DNA of 64,000 bases from positions 10,839,455 to 10,903,454 of the forward strand of contig OX365948.1 of NCBI GenBank assembly GCA_947247005.1, given 5' to 3'. The notes under the pieces were generated by a model. That model saw only the letters and a program-made list of their open reading frames with translations, did not search any database and had not been told where the DNA came from. The position numbers and the translations under genes are program-made. The stretch comes from Spisula solida. Taxonomy: Eukaryota; Mollusca; Bivalvia; Venerida; Mactridae. This document shows, in pieces, positions 11,605-23,610 of the stretch (its first letter is position 1; each line of letters begins with the position of its first letter).

Positions 11605-12120
11605 AAGACAATAAAATTAGTATTTAGCAAATCAGAGAGACTCGAGGAAATATCAAGAGGGGAATATAAAGAGAGGGACAGGCTGGTCAAAAAGGGAGTC
11701 AACGCCGATAAGAGACAATACACAGAAATGATAGCAGAAGAGGCAGAACAAACAGCTTCCAAGCAGAATATGCAACTCTGTTTATACTGACGAAACATTA
11801 ACTGGAAAGGACGAACTACAGTAACACAAATCATCTGACCAAGGACAGAGATGGCAAACTGCTATCCAAGGACGATGGAAAATAACAACGCTGGACGACG
11901 AAGAACACGACATTGAGGCGTCAATACCACCTGCTGACGAATATCTGGATATTGATGTGGAACTACTTAGAATAGACGAGGTAAGAAAATTAATTAAAGA
12001 ACAGTCAAGCACTTGAGCTGGCCAAATTCACGCTGAAATTATGAAAGAAGAAGACCAACTAACATCTACTCTGCTCACGAACATCTTTGAAAAGATTTAG
12101 ACATCTGAACTATCACCAAC
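11605..12120 (+). pseudogene. Degenerate LINE reverse-transcriptase fragment, 5' part
   Basis: Broken frames read DKRQYTEMIAEEAEQTA, then DEEHDIEASIPPADEYLDID and VELLRIDEVRKLIKEQSS, then GQIHAEIMKEEDQLTSTLL. This is the characteristic lead-in to a non-LTR reverse transcriptase (linker, proline-containing segment, PT-EEV-AI-KLK-like block, AE-LK). At least two stop codons and frame changes interrupt it. It appears to resume at about 12560 after an insertion. Confidence 0.7.
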
Positions 12121-12126
12121 ACTTGC

Positions 12127-12420
12127 TTGAAAAACCTCTCAAAAAAGGCAATCGGATTAGTTGCAATAATTAGAGATGCATCATGCTGTCTTCTCGACAA
12201 CAGTAGACCCAAAATTAAGGAAAGAACAAGCTTGTTTCAGGAAAGGGAGATACTGTTTGGTACTGTTGGTCCGAGATTGTGGAATGCATTGCCTAGCAAC
12301 ACACGGAATTCAGACACTTTAGATGTATTTAAGAAAACGCTAAAAATCTACTATTTTTGAGATTTCTATGAATTGTTTTAACGGAATGTGCTGTTTTAAT
12401 CAGGAATTAAACAAACATAC
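12127..12420 (+). pseudogene. LINE C-terminal fragment inserted in an older LINE
   Basis: The frame ends with GPRLWNALPSNTRNSDTL followed by DVFKKTLKIYYF and a stop. This is the standard C-terminal signature of CR1/L2-like ORF2 proteins (P-x-LWN-x-LP ... L-x-x-FK-x-x-LK-x-x-x-F). It sits between two pieces of a different LINE, which suggests a nested insertion. Confidence 0.72.
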
Positions 12421-12559
12421 AAGTAAGTGCCATTTGTGGTCCAATTATGCATTTTGATACATGTACCATAATGTTATTTTAATTCTTAAATTGAACATGT
12501 ATCTCTTAATGTTGTTGCTAATTGTTTGTTTTACAATGTATGTACAGTGTTTAAAACTC

Positions 12560-12900
12560 ATTCTTAATACGATACGAAACCTGTTTCACCAATTTCATTA
12601 ACATCCTCAACAGCACCCAAATAGCAGCACCTTGTTTGGGAAATCTTTACTCACTTTGAAATCCAAAACAAGCTGACTAATATCATACATGTAGGTGCTC
12701 TTCAGCAATATCAGTGCCAAAGTCATTTATGGACCAAACTTGACAGACACATTCCCTTTTCCTAATGGAGTCAAACACGACTGTTTACTATCCCCTCTCT
12801 ACCATCTCTGCTTGGACTCGGGCAGTACGTTTACCAACAGTAACTCCAGCAGGGGTCGGCATTACAACGAATATATCGTACTTACTCTTAGCACTCAAAC
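12560..12900 (+). pseudogene. Degenerate LINE reverse-transcriptase fragment, middle part
   Basis: The translation contains FPFPNGVKHDCLLSPLYHLC. This corresponds to the GV-x-QGC-x-LSP-x-LF block that precedes the catalytic YADD box of reverse transcriptase, but the Q-G pair has become H-D. Degraded sequence resembling the following block comes next. It is probably the continuation of the fragment ending near 12120. Confidence 0.65.
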
Positions 12901-14423
12901 TACTAGTATTTAAAATATGATAAATGAGCTATTATTATTCTTTTATAGGGGGGATAGTTTTATTTTCCTCGTCAATAGGTAGATTTTGTCATAGATTGGT
13001 GATGATGTATAACATTGTTACTTGAGTGTTGAAAATAATATTTAGTACATTGTCTATGCCATTGTATATAGGTGTAATTATTGAACCTGTGTGCCAGATT
13101 CTACACACAGACCGGGTAATTACAATTATAGCTTATAAAGACATTAACGATTGGACGTGGGTCCAGGTGGAACGTTGGACCCCAGACAGGAAGAATTGGC
13201 CTATTCTTTGGTGACAGTGTTAGGATCTAATCAGCCCGAAGAGAACTAGGTAGAAAAATATGTTTTTGACTTTGGTGCTACGTTTAGAGAAGCAGTTTTT
13301 GAGATACACTTTATATATTTCTTTCTAACCTATAAATGTGTTGTATAATTTGTTTATACTAAAAAAAGATTACATCGTGTAATTAAGTATGTCTTTGATA
13401 AAATCCCTGGCTTTAAACTGTATTGATTAGTTATTTATTTTGTGTTAAGAGCTTCACAAACTCTTAATTCTTATAATACGACCACTTGGTGACCATAGAC
13501 TGTAATTGTATGATTTTATTAATAAAGTACTACATATCTAAGTACATGTACTTACAATTCACATTTAAATTGTCCAATACAATTCATATTAAAATATATC
13601 CATTGTATATTTTACAAGTAAAATCACTTATAAATTTTCTTGAAATGAAGTTTCAATTCTCTCTCCCGGAAGTAAAGAGAAAATACTAATGTATTTAGTT
13701 TTTAATCAATAAGTATATTGTCTTTATTTATCGCATTATTCTAAATTCTAAATAGGATTGTGAATGTGAGCGGGTGGCAATGACGCAAATCTTTTCAAAA
13801 GCATGTTCTGTTCAGTGCGTTCTATTGTTTTATGTCATTCAGTTGTTGAACCTGTAAGTTTGACAATGAATACTCTACTATTGTAACACATTAAGACTTT
13901 GAAAAGATTCATATACTCGGAACGAGGTGTAAAAGTATCATTTCAGTTAGTAGGTATTTAAATGGTCTGCGATACCCGGTTGGTTCGTGATTCCTGGGTT
14001 AACATGCGCTTAACTATTTCTTCTATTTATAGATATATTTCATGTCATCTAGGCCGCGGTCGAGAGATAAGTGCGCTTGATTTATAGCCCGGCGATACGT
14101 ACTTCATTACCGGTGTACCATTCAATGAAAATTTGACATCGATGCCGATTTTCTTCCTCATATGAAGAAGCTACAGATACTTAGTGGAAAAGTAAGTTAG
14201 TAATAGATAGAAAACAGTCCAGGAAAACTTTCGTCCTCAATCAAAATTGATAACCTAGAGAAAATTAATACATTTTGGTTGTATTAGTATGTCTGTTTTC
14301 TTTTATGCGAGCTATGCCGAAGCAACACGCGCCTTTAGCTTTTTAAATTTTGTCGTAACAGCTTTTGCTTTTAAATGTCTGGGTTATTTGGATCTAATTT
14401 AAGGAACATAATATGTTTTTGGT
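12901..14423. other. Intergenic sequence, no gene seen
   Basis: AT-rich with only short open frames. No splice-bounded exons or clear repeats were found. Confidence 0.45.
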
Positions 14424-14427
14424 TTAA

Positions 14428-14969
14428 AGGTGCTGCCTCACAGATTGGGCAAATTTTTTTGTATATCGTGATTTTCCAACCTTACCAAGTATTGATGTAA
14501 TAGAAATCCACTGACGGTTGCTTTATGAAAAATTTGGTGCAAATAAGCAATTTTAACCACTATCGATATCACCCACTGAGTATTTCTTTCTTGAAAAAAA
14601 ACACGTTAAGTTTCATTCCAACATGCTTTGTGAATTATGTAATACACACGTGATCGAACTGTAAACTTCAACAAGCTACAGCGTAAACACCAGTAAGGTA
14701 TTTGGTTCGTTTTTTTATTCATTTTCATTAAATTCAAACAAATTTCGGGCAATTTGAGTAATAGTAGTGTTAATTCTATAGGGTATTAATACCAAATAGA
14801 TTTTTTGATGTACACATTCTAAATAACTACAAAATGCCCAAGTTTCTCAAATTATCTTAGATGTCAGTGTGGTCGTTTATGGGATATTTAGGCAACTATA
14901 CCAAAATTACGCGAATATTTGAAATTTTTATTTTATTATTGCAATACAACAATATGTGAGGCAGTCCCT
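14428..14969. mobile_element. TTAA-flanked MITE
   Basis: The left end AGGTGCTGCCTCACAGATT and the right end, inverse AGGGACTGCCTCACATATT, form imperfect terminal inverted repeats of 19-20 bp. TTAA flanks each side (14424-14427 and 14970-14973), as in piggyBac-type insertion. The interior is AT-rich and non-coding. Confidence 0.72.
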
Positions 14970-15065
14970 TTAAACAGTATTTATTTTTGTAAACTTATAA
15001 GAAACATTCATTTTCACAAATCACTGATTGAGTAGAAAACTAAACTTATTTAGAAACTCGATCCT

Positions 15066-15075
15066 TATGAATAGC
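15066..15075 (+). repeat. Left copy of 10-bp target-site duplication
   Basis: TATGAATAGC here matches 32912-32921 exactly and in the same orientation, immediately outside the inverted arms. Confidence 0.65.
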
Positions 15076-15092
15076 GGTTGCGTGAAGTTGGC

Positions 15093-18000
15093 AAGGCATT
15101 GAACATTGAACATTGAACATTGAACTTTTTTGAATGTAGTTTTAGAAAACAACATTGAACATTGAACATTGGATTTTTTTGAATGTAGTTTTGGAAAACA
15201 ACATTGAACATTGAACATTGGATTTTTTTGAATGTAGTTTTGGAAAACAACATTGAACATTGAACATTGGATTTTTTCGAATGTAGTTTTAGAAAACAAC
15301 ATTGAACATTGAACATTCGATTTTTTTGAATGTAGTTATAGAAAGCAACATTGAACATTGGATTTTTTGAATGTAGTTTTAGAAAACAACATTGAACATT
15401 GAACATTGGATTTTTTTGAATGTAGTTTTAGAAAACAACATTGAACATTGAACATTGGATTTTTTTGAATATAGTTTTGGAAAACAACATTGAACATTCG
15501 ATTTTTTTGAATGTAGTTTTAGAAAACAACATTGAACATTGAACATTCGATATTTTTGAATGTAGTTATAGAAAGCAACATTGAACATTGAACATTGGAT
15601 TTTTTTGTATGTAGTTTTGGAAAACAACATTGAACATTGAACATTGGATTTTTTTGAATGTAGTTTTGGAAAACAACATTGAACATTGGATTTTTTTGAA
15701 TGTAGTTTTGGAAAACAACATTGAACATTGAACATTGGATTTTTTTTAATGTAGTTTTGGAAAACAACATTGAACATTGAACATTGGATTTTTTTGAATG
15801 TAGTTTTGGAAAACAACATTGAACATTGAACATTCGATTTTTTTTAATGTAGTTTTAGAAAACAACATTGAACATTGGATTTTTTTGAATGTAGTTTTGG
15901 AAAACAACATTGAACATTGAACATTGGATTTTTTTGAATGTAGTTTTGGAAAACAACATTGAACATTGAACATTGGATTTTTTTGAATGTAGTTTTGGAA
16001 AACAACATTGAACATTGAACATTGGATTTTTTTGAATGTAGTTTTAGAAAACAACATTGAACATTGAACATTGGATTTTTTTTGAATGTAGTTATAGAAA
16101 GCAACATTGAACATTGAACATTGGATTTTTTTGAATGTAGTTTTGGAAAACAACATTGAACATTGAACATTGGATTTTTTTGAATGTAGTTTTGGAAAAC
16201 AACATTGAACATAGGATTTTTTTGAATGTAGTTTTAGAAAACAACATTGAACATTGAACATTGGATTTTTTTGAATGTAGTTTTGGAAAACAACATTGAA
16301 CATTGAACATTCGATTTTTTTTAATGTAGTTTTAGAAAACAACATTGAACATTGAACATTGGATTTTTTTTAATGTAGTTTTGGAAAACAACATTGAACA
16401 TTGAACATTCGATTTTTTTGAATGTAGTTTTGGAAAACAACATTGAACATTCGATTTTTTTTAATGTAGTTTTAGAAAACAACATTGAACATTCGATTTT
16501 TTTGAATGTAGTTATAGAAAGCAACATTGAACATTGAACATTGGATTTTTTGAATGTAGTTTTAGAAAACAACATTGAACATTGAACATTGGATTTTTTT
16601 GAATGTAGTTTTAGAAAACAACATTGAACATTGAACATTCGATTTTTTTGAATGTAGCTATAGAAAGCAACATTGAACATTGGATTTTTTGAATGTAGTT
16701 TTAGAAAACAACATTGAACATTGAACATTGGATTTTTTTTAATGTAGTTTTAGAAAACAACATTGAACATTGAACATTGGATTTTTTTGAATGTAGTTTT
16801 GGAAAACAACATTGAACATTCGATTTTTTTGAATGTAGTTTTAGAAAACAACATTGAACATTCGATTTTTTTGAATGTAGTTATAGAAAGCAACATTGAA
16901 CATTGAACATTGGATTTTTTTGAATGTAGTTTTGGAAAACAACATTGAACATTGAACAATCGATTTTTTTGAATGTAGTTTTGGAAAACAACATTGAACA
17001 TTGAACATTGGATTTTTTTGAATGTAGTTTTAGAAAACAACATTGAACATTGAACATTCGATTTTTTTGAATGTAGTTATAGAAAGCAACATTGAACATT
17101 GAACATTGGATTTTTTGAATGTAGTTTTAGAAAACAACATTGAACATTGAACATTGGATTTTTTTGAATGTAGTTTTAGAAAACAACATTGAACATTGAA
17201 CATTGGATTTTTTTGAATGTAGTTATAGAAAGCAACATTGAACATTGGATTTTTTGAATGTAGTTTTAGAAAACAACATTGAACATTGAACATTGGATTT
17301 TTTTGAATGTAGTTTTAGAAAACAACATTGAACATTGAACATTGGATTTTTTTGAATGTAGTTTTAGAAAACAACATTGAACATTGAACATTCGATTTTT
17401 TTGAATGTAGTTATAGAAAGCAACATTGAACATTGAACATTCGATTTTTTTGAATGTAGTTATAGAAAGCAACATTGAACATTGGATTTTTTTGAATGTA
17501 GTTTTGGAAAACAACATTGAACATTGGATTTTTTTGAATGTAGTTTTAGAAAACAACATTGAACATTGAACATTGGATTTTTTTGAATGTAGTTATAGAA
17601 AGCAACATTGAACATTGAACATTGGATTTTTTGAATGTAATTTTAGAAAACAACATTGAACATTGAACATTGAACATTGGATTATTTTGAATGTAGTTTT
17701 AGAAAACAACATTGAACATTGAACATTGGATTTTTTTGAATGTAGTTATAGAAAGCAACATTGAACATTGAACATTGGATTTTTTGAATGTAGTTTTAGA
17801 AAACAACATTGAACATTGAACATTGGATTTTTTTGAATGTAGTTTTAGAAAACAACATTGAACATTGAACATTGGATTTTTTTGAATGTAGTTTTGGAAA
17901 ACAACATTGAACATTGAACATTCGATTTTTTTGAATGTAGTTTTAGAAAACAACATTGAAATTTGAACATTCGATTTTTTTGAATGTAGTTATAGAAAGC

Positions 18001-18640
18001 AACATTGAACATTGGATTTTTTTGAATGTAGTTTTAGAAAACAACATTGAACATTGAACATTGGATTTTTTTGAATGTAGTTTTGGAAAACAACATTGAA
18101 CATTGGATTTTTTTGAATGTAGTTTTAGAAAACAACATTGAACATTGAACATTGGATTTTTTTGAATGTAGTTTTGGAAAACAAAATTGAACATTGAACA
18201 TTCGATTTTTTTGAATGTAGTTATAGAAAGCAACATTGAACATTGAACATTGGATTTTTTTGAATGTAGTTATAGAAAGCAACATTGAACATTGGATTTT
18301 TTTGAATGTAGTTATAGAAAGCAACATTGAACATTGGATTTTTTTGAATGTAGTTATGGAAAGCAACATTGAACATTGAACATTGGATTTTTTTGAATGT
18401 AGTTTTGGAAAACAACATTGAACATTGAACATTGGATTTTTTTTAATGTAGTTTTGGAAAACAACATTGAACATTGAACATTCGATTTTTTTTAATGTAG
18501 TTATAGAAAGCAACATTGAACATTCGATTTTTTCAATGTCGTTATGAAAAACAACATTGAACATTGGACATTGAACTTTTTTTAATGCTGTTATGAGAAG
18601 CAACATTGAACATTGAACATTCGATTTTTTCAATGTCGTT
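15093..18640 (+). repeat. 42/49-bp tandem array, left arm
   Basis: The units consist of one or two ATTGAAC heptamers, ATTGGATTTTTTTGAATGTAG and a TTTTGGAAAACAAC or TTATAGAAAGCAAC tail, giving 42- or 49-bp periods, roughly 75 copies. The variable heptamer number and the lack of stop codons in all three minus-strand frames create many overlapping pseudo-proteins (MFNVQCCF-type). These are not genes. Confidence 0.95.
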
Positions 18641-18760
18641 ATGGAGCCGGTTGAGTGATGAAACAAAAGAATGGGCATTAGACGAGCTTTCCAACGCGCC
18701 CTCACATGACTGGCTGTGGTCATTTTAAACAGAAGGGGCACTTCTCAACCCAAGAGAAAA

Positions 18761-19265
18761 GTCAGTCTCGAAGCACCGCCGCTAGCTTCGGCCCTACCAG
18801 CGAGCTCCCGCGACACGGGCACACAAGCGTTCTATCGCAGCACCCCTACCTATCAAAGCTCCAACCTGCCGGTAAGAAGCCGATTTGCGGCAAGCAAACG
18901 GTCTGTCTCGAAGCTCCGCCGCTAGCTTCGGCCCTACCAGCGAGCTCCCGCGACACGGGCACACAAGCGTTCTATCGCAGCACCCCTACCTATCAAAGCT
19001 CCAACCTGCCGGTAAGAAGCCGATTTGCGGCAAGCAAACGGTCTGTCTCGAAGCTCCGCCGCTAGCTTCGGCCCTACCAGCGAGCCCCCGCGACCCGGCC
19101 AAGCAAGCGTTCTTTCGCAGCATCCTACCTATCAAAGCTCCAACCTGCCGGGAAGAAGCCGATTTGCGGCAAGCAAACGGTCTGTCTCGAAGCTCCACCG
19201 CTAACTTCGGCCCTACAAGCGAGCTCCCGCGACCCGTGCAAGGAAGCGTTCTTTCGCAGCACCGC
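18761..19265 (+). repeat. 140-bp tandem repeat within the left arm module
   Basis: GTCTGTCTCGAAGCTCCGCC starts units at 18761 (variant), 18901, 19041 and 19180, giving about 3.6 copies. The units are GC-rich compared with the surrounding arrays. The mirror set lies at about 28960-29470. Open frames crossing it change content with each repeat and are unlikely to be genes. Confidence 0.9.
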
Positions 19266-19576
19266 CGTGGGTGGGCAAATCCTCTAGGGCACTTTATATG
19301 TCGAGCGGTAAGCCGAATCTGGCTTGTTTTTTATCGTGTCAGACCCCTGCCCTACCCGGCGCATTCGGTCTTGCACACTCAAATCTATCGACCAGAACAC
19401 TTCGGCAGGGTCAAACGCTTTCGAATTTGTGGGTAAGCCGAATTTCGCAACATTTCCATATTTTGAGCCTTTCTTGGATTTTGCCTCCTCCCTATAATAT
19501 CATCCGGGACTTCTACGTGGGGTGACTATTACATTCTTTTCATGGGGCGGTGCTTTTTCTTAAAATGAAGACAGCC

Positions 19577-20040
19577 AGCCATGTGAGGGCGTGTTGGAAA
19601 GTTTGCCTCCACACTAAACCGGCGTATGCAGTATATGAACGATTTTCGGCGTGTCAAATTGCCGAGCTTTCTCGTTCAGTGTTTTCCGCGCAATTTCCCT
19701 TCTATCAACGATCTATGAAAGCTTCCGAGACTGCACCCGCGCAAAACTTTTTGATCTGACCTCCGATCCGGCAAAGTGAGAGCGCGTTGGAAAGCTCGTC
19801 TCATGCCCGTTCGTTTGCATCCACACTCAACCGGCGTAGGCAGTATGTGAACGATTTTACGGCGCGTCAAATTGCCGAGCTTTCTCGTTCAGTGTTTTCC
19901 GCGCAATGTCCCTTCTATAAACGGTATATGAAAGCTTCCGAGATTGCACCCCGCGCAAAACTTTTTCATCTTATCTCCGATCCGGAAAAGTGAGGGCGCG
20001 TTGGAAAGCTTGTCTCATGCCCGTTCGTTTGCATCCTCAC
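19577..20040 (+). repeat. About 210-bp tandem duplication within the left arm module
   Basis: Units begin near GAGGGCGYGTTGGAAAG (about 19586, 19780 and 19992) and share AAATTGCCGAGCTTTCTCGT and TATGAAAGCTTCCGAGA. The same motif occurs inverted at about 18690-18715, so the module is itself bounded by a short inverted repeat. The mirror set is at 28150-28640. Confidence 0.85.
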
Positions 20041-20154
20041 TTCCCTATAATATTTTCTTGAAAAAATGACAAAGTATTGGTTCTACTGTGGGGCGGTTGA
20101 AATTGACCAGCTCTTACAAGCTTCTTAACTAGGCAGCCGAATCTCGCGACATTT

Positions 20155-20292
20155 TCATATTTTCAGCCTTTTGAATGTTGTTATGAAAAACAACATTGAA
20201 CATTGAACATTTTTGAATGTTGTTATGAGAAGCAACATTGAACATTCGATTTTTTCAATGTCGTTATGAAAAACAACATTGAACATTGAACA
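20155..20292 (+). repeat. Short inner copy of the ATTGAAC array, left arm
   Basis: Several diverged units with TTGAATGTTGTTATGARAA tails reappear at the inner end of the arm. The right-arm counterpart (27780-28035) carries more units, so this part differs in copy number between arms. Confidence 0.88.
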
Positions 20293-20459
20293 AGTTTGAA
20301 AAAAATCGAAAGGATCATAAGATTCATTACTAATTATTAGCAAGTTCGCGATATATATTGAGCATCTCGTGCATCACATTTATTTTAAAAATTGCGAATT
20401 CTTCGAGATGCTGTGGGGCGGTTGAAATTGACAGTCGGGAACTCGGTGAAACATTGTCA

Positions 20460-21340
20460 TCAAGTCGCCGAGTCCTCTACGAATTAGGAAAACCCGATCG
20501 ATGCTCCAACGAGTCTTATATATCCGTACGGACGCCGTGCGAGTTCGCCAAAATGAACTCGTACGGAGCTCGTAAGAAAAGCGTAGGGTAAATGTGACCG
20601 TATTATTAGTCTTATAATGAAGTTGGTTGTATACCGTGGTATATACCGTGGTATTTGTGGAAAACTGTGATATACCCCGATATATTTTTCTTGGTGGTAC
20701 CCAGCCCTATAGATTAGCATGAATTATACAGCCTATATGCAACACTGTATGTGCCAGATTGAGAATTGTTTCTTTGAAATTTGGCAAATTTTTTTCGGAT
20801 TAGAAGGTACCGTGCCTGTCACGAGTACCGAACATGAATGCTACGGTCACAAAGCTCGTACGATATCCGTACGAATTTACCAACTCGTACGAGTCCACAC
20901 TTTATAAAATCCTGATGGTATTTGTACATTCGTAGCGTCACAGCTCGTACGGACCTCGTACGATTGATAGAGATGCAATCGTACGATATTCGTACGGGCA
21001 TCGTAATATCCATACGGACATCGCACGGTGCTCGCAAGGAGCCCGGTCGTACATTGCACGGTGCTCGTAGATCAACCAGAGCTCGCAGATAACTCGTACG
21101 CTGTCTGTACGGTGACCGTGCGACAATAATTGATATGTTCAACTACTTTTAATTATCTATTTAAGAACCTGGTCACAATGATCGTACGAGCTCCGTGCGA
21201 GTCGAATTTTAGCAAGTGCGTACGCAGTCCGTACGGACTTCGTTAACTCGTAAGAGCATCCCGATGATTATTTTTAACTCGTAGAGGACTCGGGAGCACG
21301 GTGAAAATGTTTCACCGAGCTCCGAGTTGTCTACGAGCTC
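20460..21340. repeat. CGTACG/CTCGTACGAGC-rich block
   Basis: Dozens of short partly palindromic words (CGTACGAG, TCCGTACGGAC, CGTGCGAG, CTCGTAGA) occur at irregular spacing. A sub-block of about 165 bp, including GACGCCGTGCGAGTTCGCCA, is repeated directly at about 23455-23610. The block contrasts sharply with its AT-rich, CpG-poor surroundings. Confidence 0.8.
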
Positions 21341-22784
21341 CTAGAGATTTTTGAAGTAGAGAGCTCGCAAGGAAGCTGTCCTCAACAATGTTTTGTGTTG
21401 TTTTATTATGTAAGATGATTATATAATGATTGGTATTGCATGTTATGTTTATAAATGCAAGGACAATGCATAGATGTCCTTTGACAGACTCAGCCAATTT
21501 CGCCATGACGTTTTGAATAGAAGTTCTGTGCACGAGAATCACGGAAATAACAATTATCATACACTGATCGTGTGCGGATCCAGATGGGGTGGGCCTGGAC
21601 CCTGGAATTGTGGTCATCTTATCTAGTGGGTACCAACTTGGATAAAATATAGCTGGTCAGACCCCCACACTAGCAAAATAACCCGAACCCATTCTCATAT
21701 ATGTATTGCCGGAGCCTGGCAGAGATGGGCTTATGGTAACCATTCATGAACTAGCTGGCGTCTCACCAAACGACTCCTTCAGTTATAACCTAACTTCCCC
21801 CGGGATTCGAACTTTGCTCGCTTTGGAAATAAGGTTAATAATTCATGAGATAAAATTAAGAAAGTCTTAAGGAGTGTTTCGGCTTACATTCAAGTCCTTT
21901 CTAACAAAATTTGTTGGAGAAAAATAATTTGTCTACCAGTAATTTCTTAACTAAGTCTGCTATTTTTGAATGTATTTTATGACCATGATTATATTTTTTT
22001 GCTGTAGATTTCTTTCCGACAGAAACTGTGTATTTACGTATTTACAGAGACTACAGTCTCTGGTATTTATTGATAAATTTTATTATTGTAGGCGATTCTG
22101 TATGATATGTACATCAATCATGTTATAATAGACTGACGTTTTTATTTTCTGTAAAAACATGTATATTTATTTTTTCTATCAAATACATGTAGACATGTTC
22201 ATTGTCAGTCGGAGATACTGTATGTACATACTTTAAGTACCGTCAACGATACCAATTTATACAGTGCTATGGCTTGAACTATTTTCCCGGTAAAAACACC
22301 GGCATCTAAAAACAAATGCCTACCTACCTACCCTATTTTTCACCAATGTTTCCTGAACCACACATATTTTTTATTTAGCCTAAGTGAAAGTTATTCATTT
22401 CATGCCAATTAATTTAGGTCGGTTGTTTTACTATTTCATACAAATTATATCAACCACTCTGGATACCTCACTCCTGATGGCATCCATGATCATGAAGGTA
22501 TGAAAGACCAGCTTTCCCACTTATATAAGCGGAAATACGAAATAACGCCCTTAACGAGTGTCGATATGCGTTGTCCATAGACTGAAATATGAAAATCGCT
22601 GTAAAACGAGATTCAATAAATTAATGTGGTGATGATTTCTTTTGCTTCTCACACGGCTACACCAAACAGAAAAAAACAGTTAACGGTAATTTTGCGGGGA
22701 AAATATTGTATTGCCGTTTGAAATATTCTAAGTGTCGACATGCGATGACTAAAGTGGGATCTACGAAATATTGTATGCTAGGTC

Positions 22785-23005
22785 GCCAACTTTAAGCTGC
22801 TAGTCTAATAGACCGCTCGATCGCCAACTTCACGATGCTAGGCCGCCAACTTCACGTTGCTAGGCTGCTAATGCGCTAGGCCGCCAACTTCACGCTGCTA
22901 GGCTGCCAACTTCACGCTGCCATGCTGCTTGTGTGCTAGACTGCCAACTTCACGCTGCTAGGCTGCCAACTTCACGCTGCTAGGCCGCTAGCCTGCCAAC
23001 TTCAT
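22785..23005 (+). repeat. Eight-copy cluster of the element's end motif
   Basis: GCCAACTT(CACGCTGCTAG) begins at 22785, 22823, 22845, 22883, 22905, 22943, 22965 and 22995. The spacing alternates 38 and 22 bp, a 60-bp higher-order repeat, with a last step of 30. The same GCCAACTTCACGCTGC forms the right terminus of the element (32896-32911) and its inverse forms the left terminus. Confidence 0.9.
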
Positions 23006-23454
23006 GAACATATATTTCCCACCAATCTAGAGGTGAACTGGTTGGAAACCCAGAGGTACTAGTGGTCTCGTGTGTAGCGGAACCATTCATTATACTCGGA
23101 ATAATCTGTGGTATCGCACCCAGATACTTTGCATCACACAATCTAGCAGTGAAAATTGGATAACTACTGAAAATAACACATAGCTACATGCACTAGTAAT
23201 CTTCCGGCAATCAGGCCGACAACTCATACATTCCCACGTACCTATGCTCAGCTTCAACGTAACAACAAACGTAACTTTTCGTTACTTTTTAAATTATGAT
23301 TATTGTTTTCGATGTTGGGTATTTGCTGTTGACAGAGTCTTTCTACTGGAACTTGGATACATGATACAGTTGCAGTATCAGCAAAATAGCAGTGCATGTT
23401 ATAGTGTATATACAACAATGTCATGTGAAATAAAGATATTACAATTCTATGCTC

Positions 23455-23610
23455 GCTGAGTCTGTCAATTTTCACCGAGTCGCCGAGCCCTCTACGAGTC
23501 ACAAAAATCCGTACGATGCTCGTACGAGTTTCGATATCCGTACGCACGCCGTGCGAGTTCGCCAAAAAACAACTCGTACAGAGCTCGTAGGGCAAATGTG
23601 ACCGTAGCAT
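23455..23610. repeat. Direct copy of part of the CGTACG block
   Basis: It matches about 20450-20610, sharing GAGTCGCCGAG, TCCGTACG, GCCGTGCGAGTTCGCCA, ACTCGTACRGAGCTCGTA and GGTAAATGTGACCGTA-like segments. Confidence 0.8.

Larger units (their letters stand above)
15076..20415 (+). repeat. Left inverted arm of the palindromic element
   Basis: This arm is 5.34 kb. Its reverse complement matches 27659-32911, ending internally at CGAATTCTTCGAGATGCTGTG (matched at 27659 with one mismatch). The slight length difference comes mainly from tandem-copy number. Confidence 0.9.

Noticed and set aside
15021..18741. Many minus-strand frames of the MFNVQCCF...KTTFKK type (and the mirror set at 29481-32867 on the plus strand)
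   Set aside because: They are translations of the 42/49-bp non-coding array. The 49-bp units shift frame and all three frames are open, so no selection on protein is implied.
18706..19436. Plus-strand frames of 69-183 residues across the GC-rich arm module (mirror at 28698-29516)
   Set aside because: They follow the 140-bp repeats through changing frames, lack domains, and appear twice only because the arms are inverted copies.
21780..21835. Inverse of GTTCGAATCCCGGGG, possible tRNA or SINE on the minus strand
   Set aside because: A box B-like word only; no box A or foldable tRNA could be identified.
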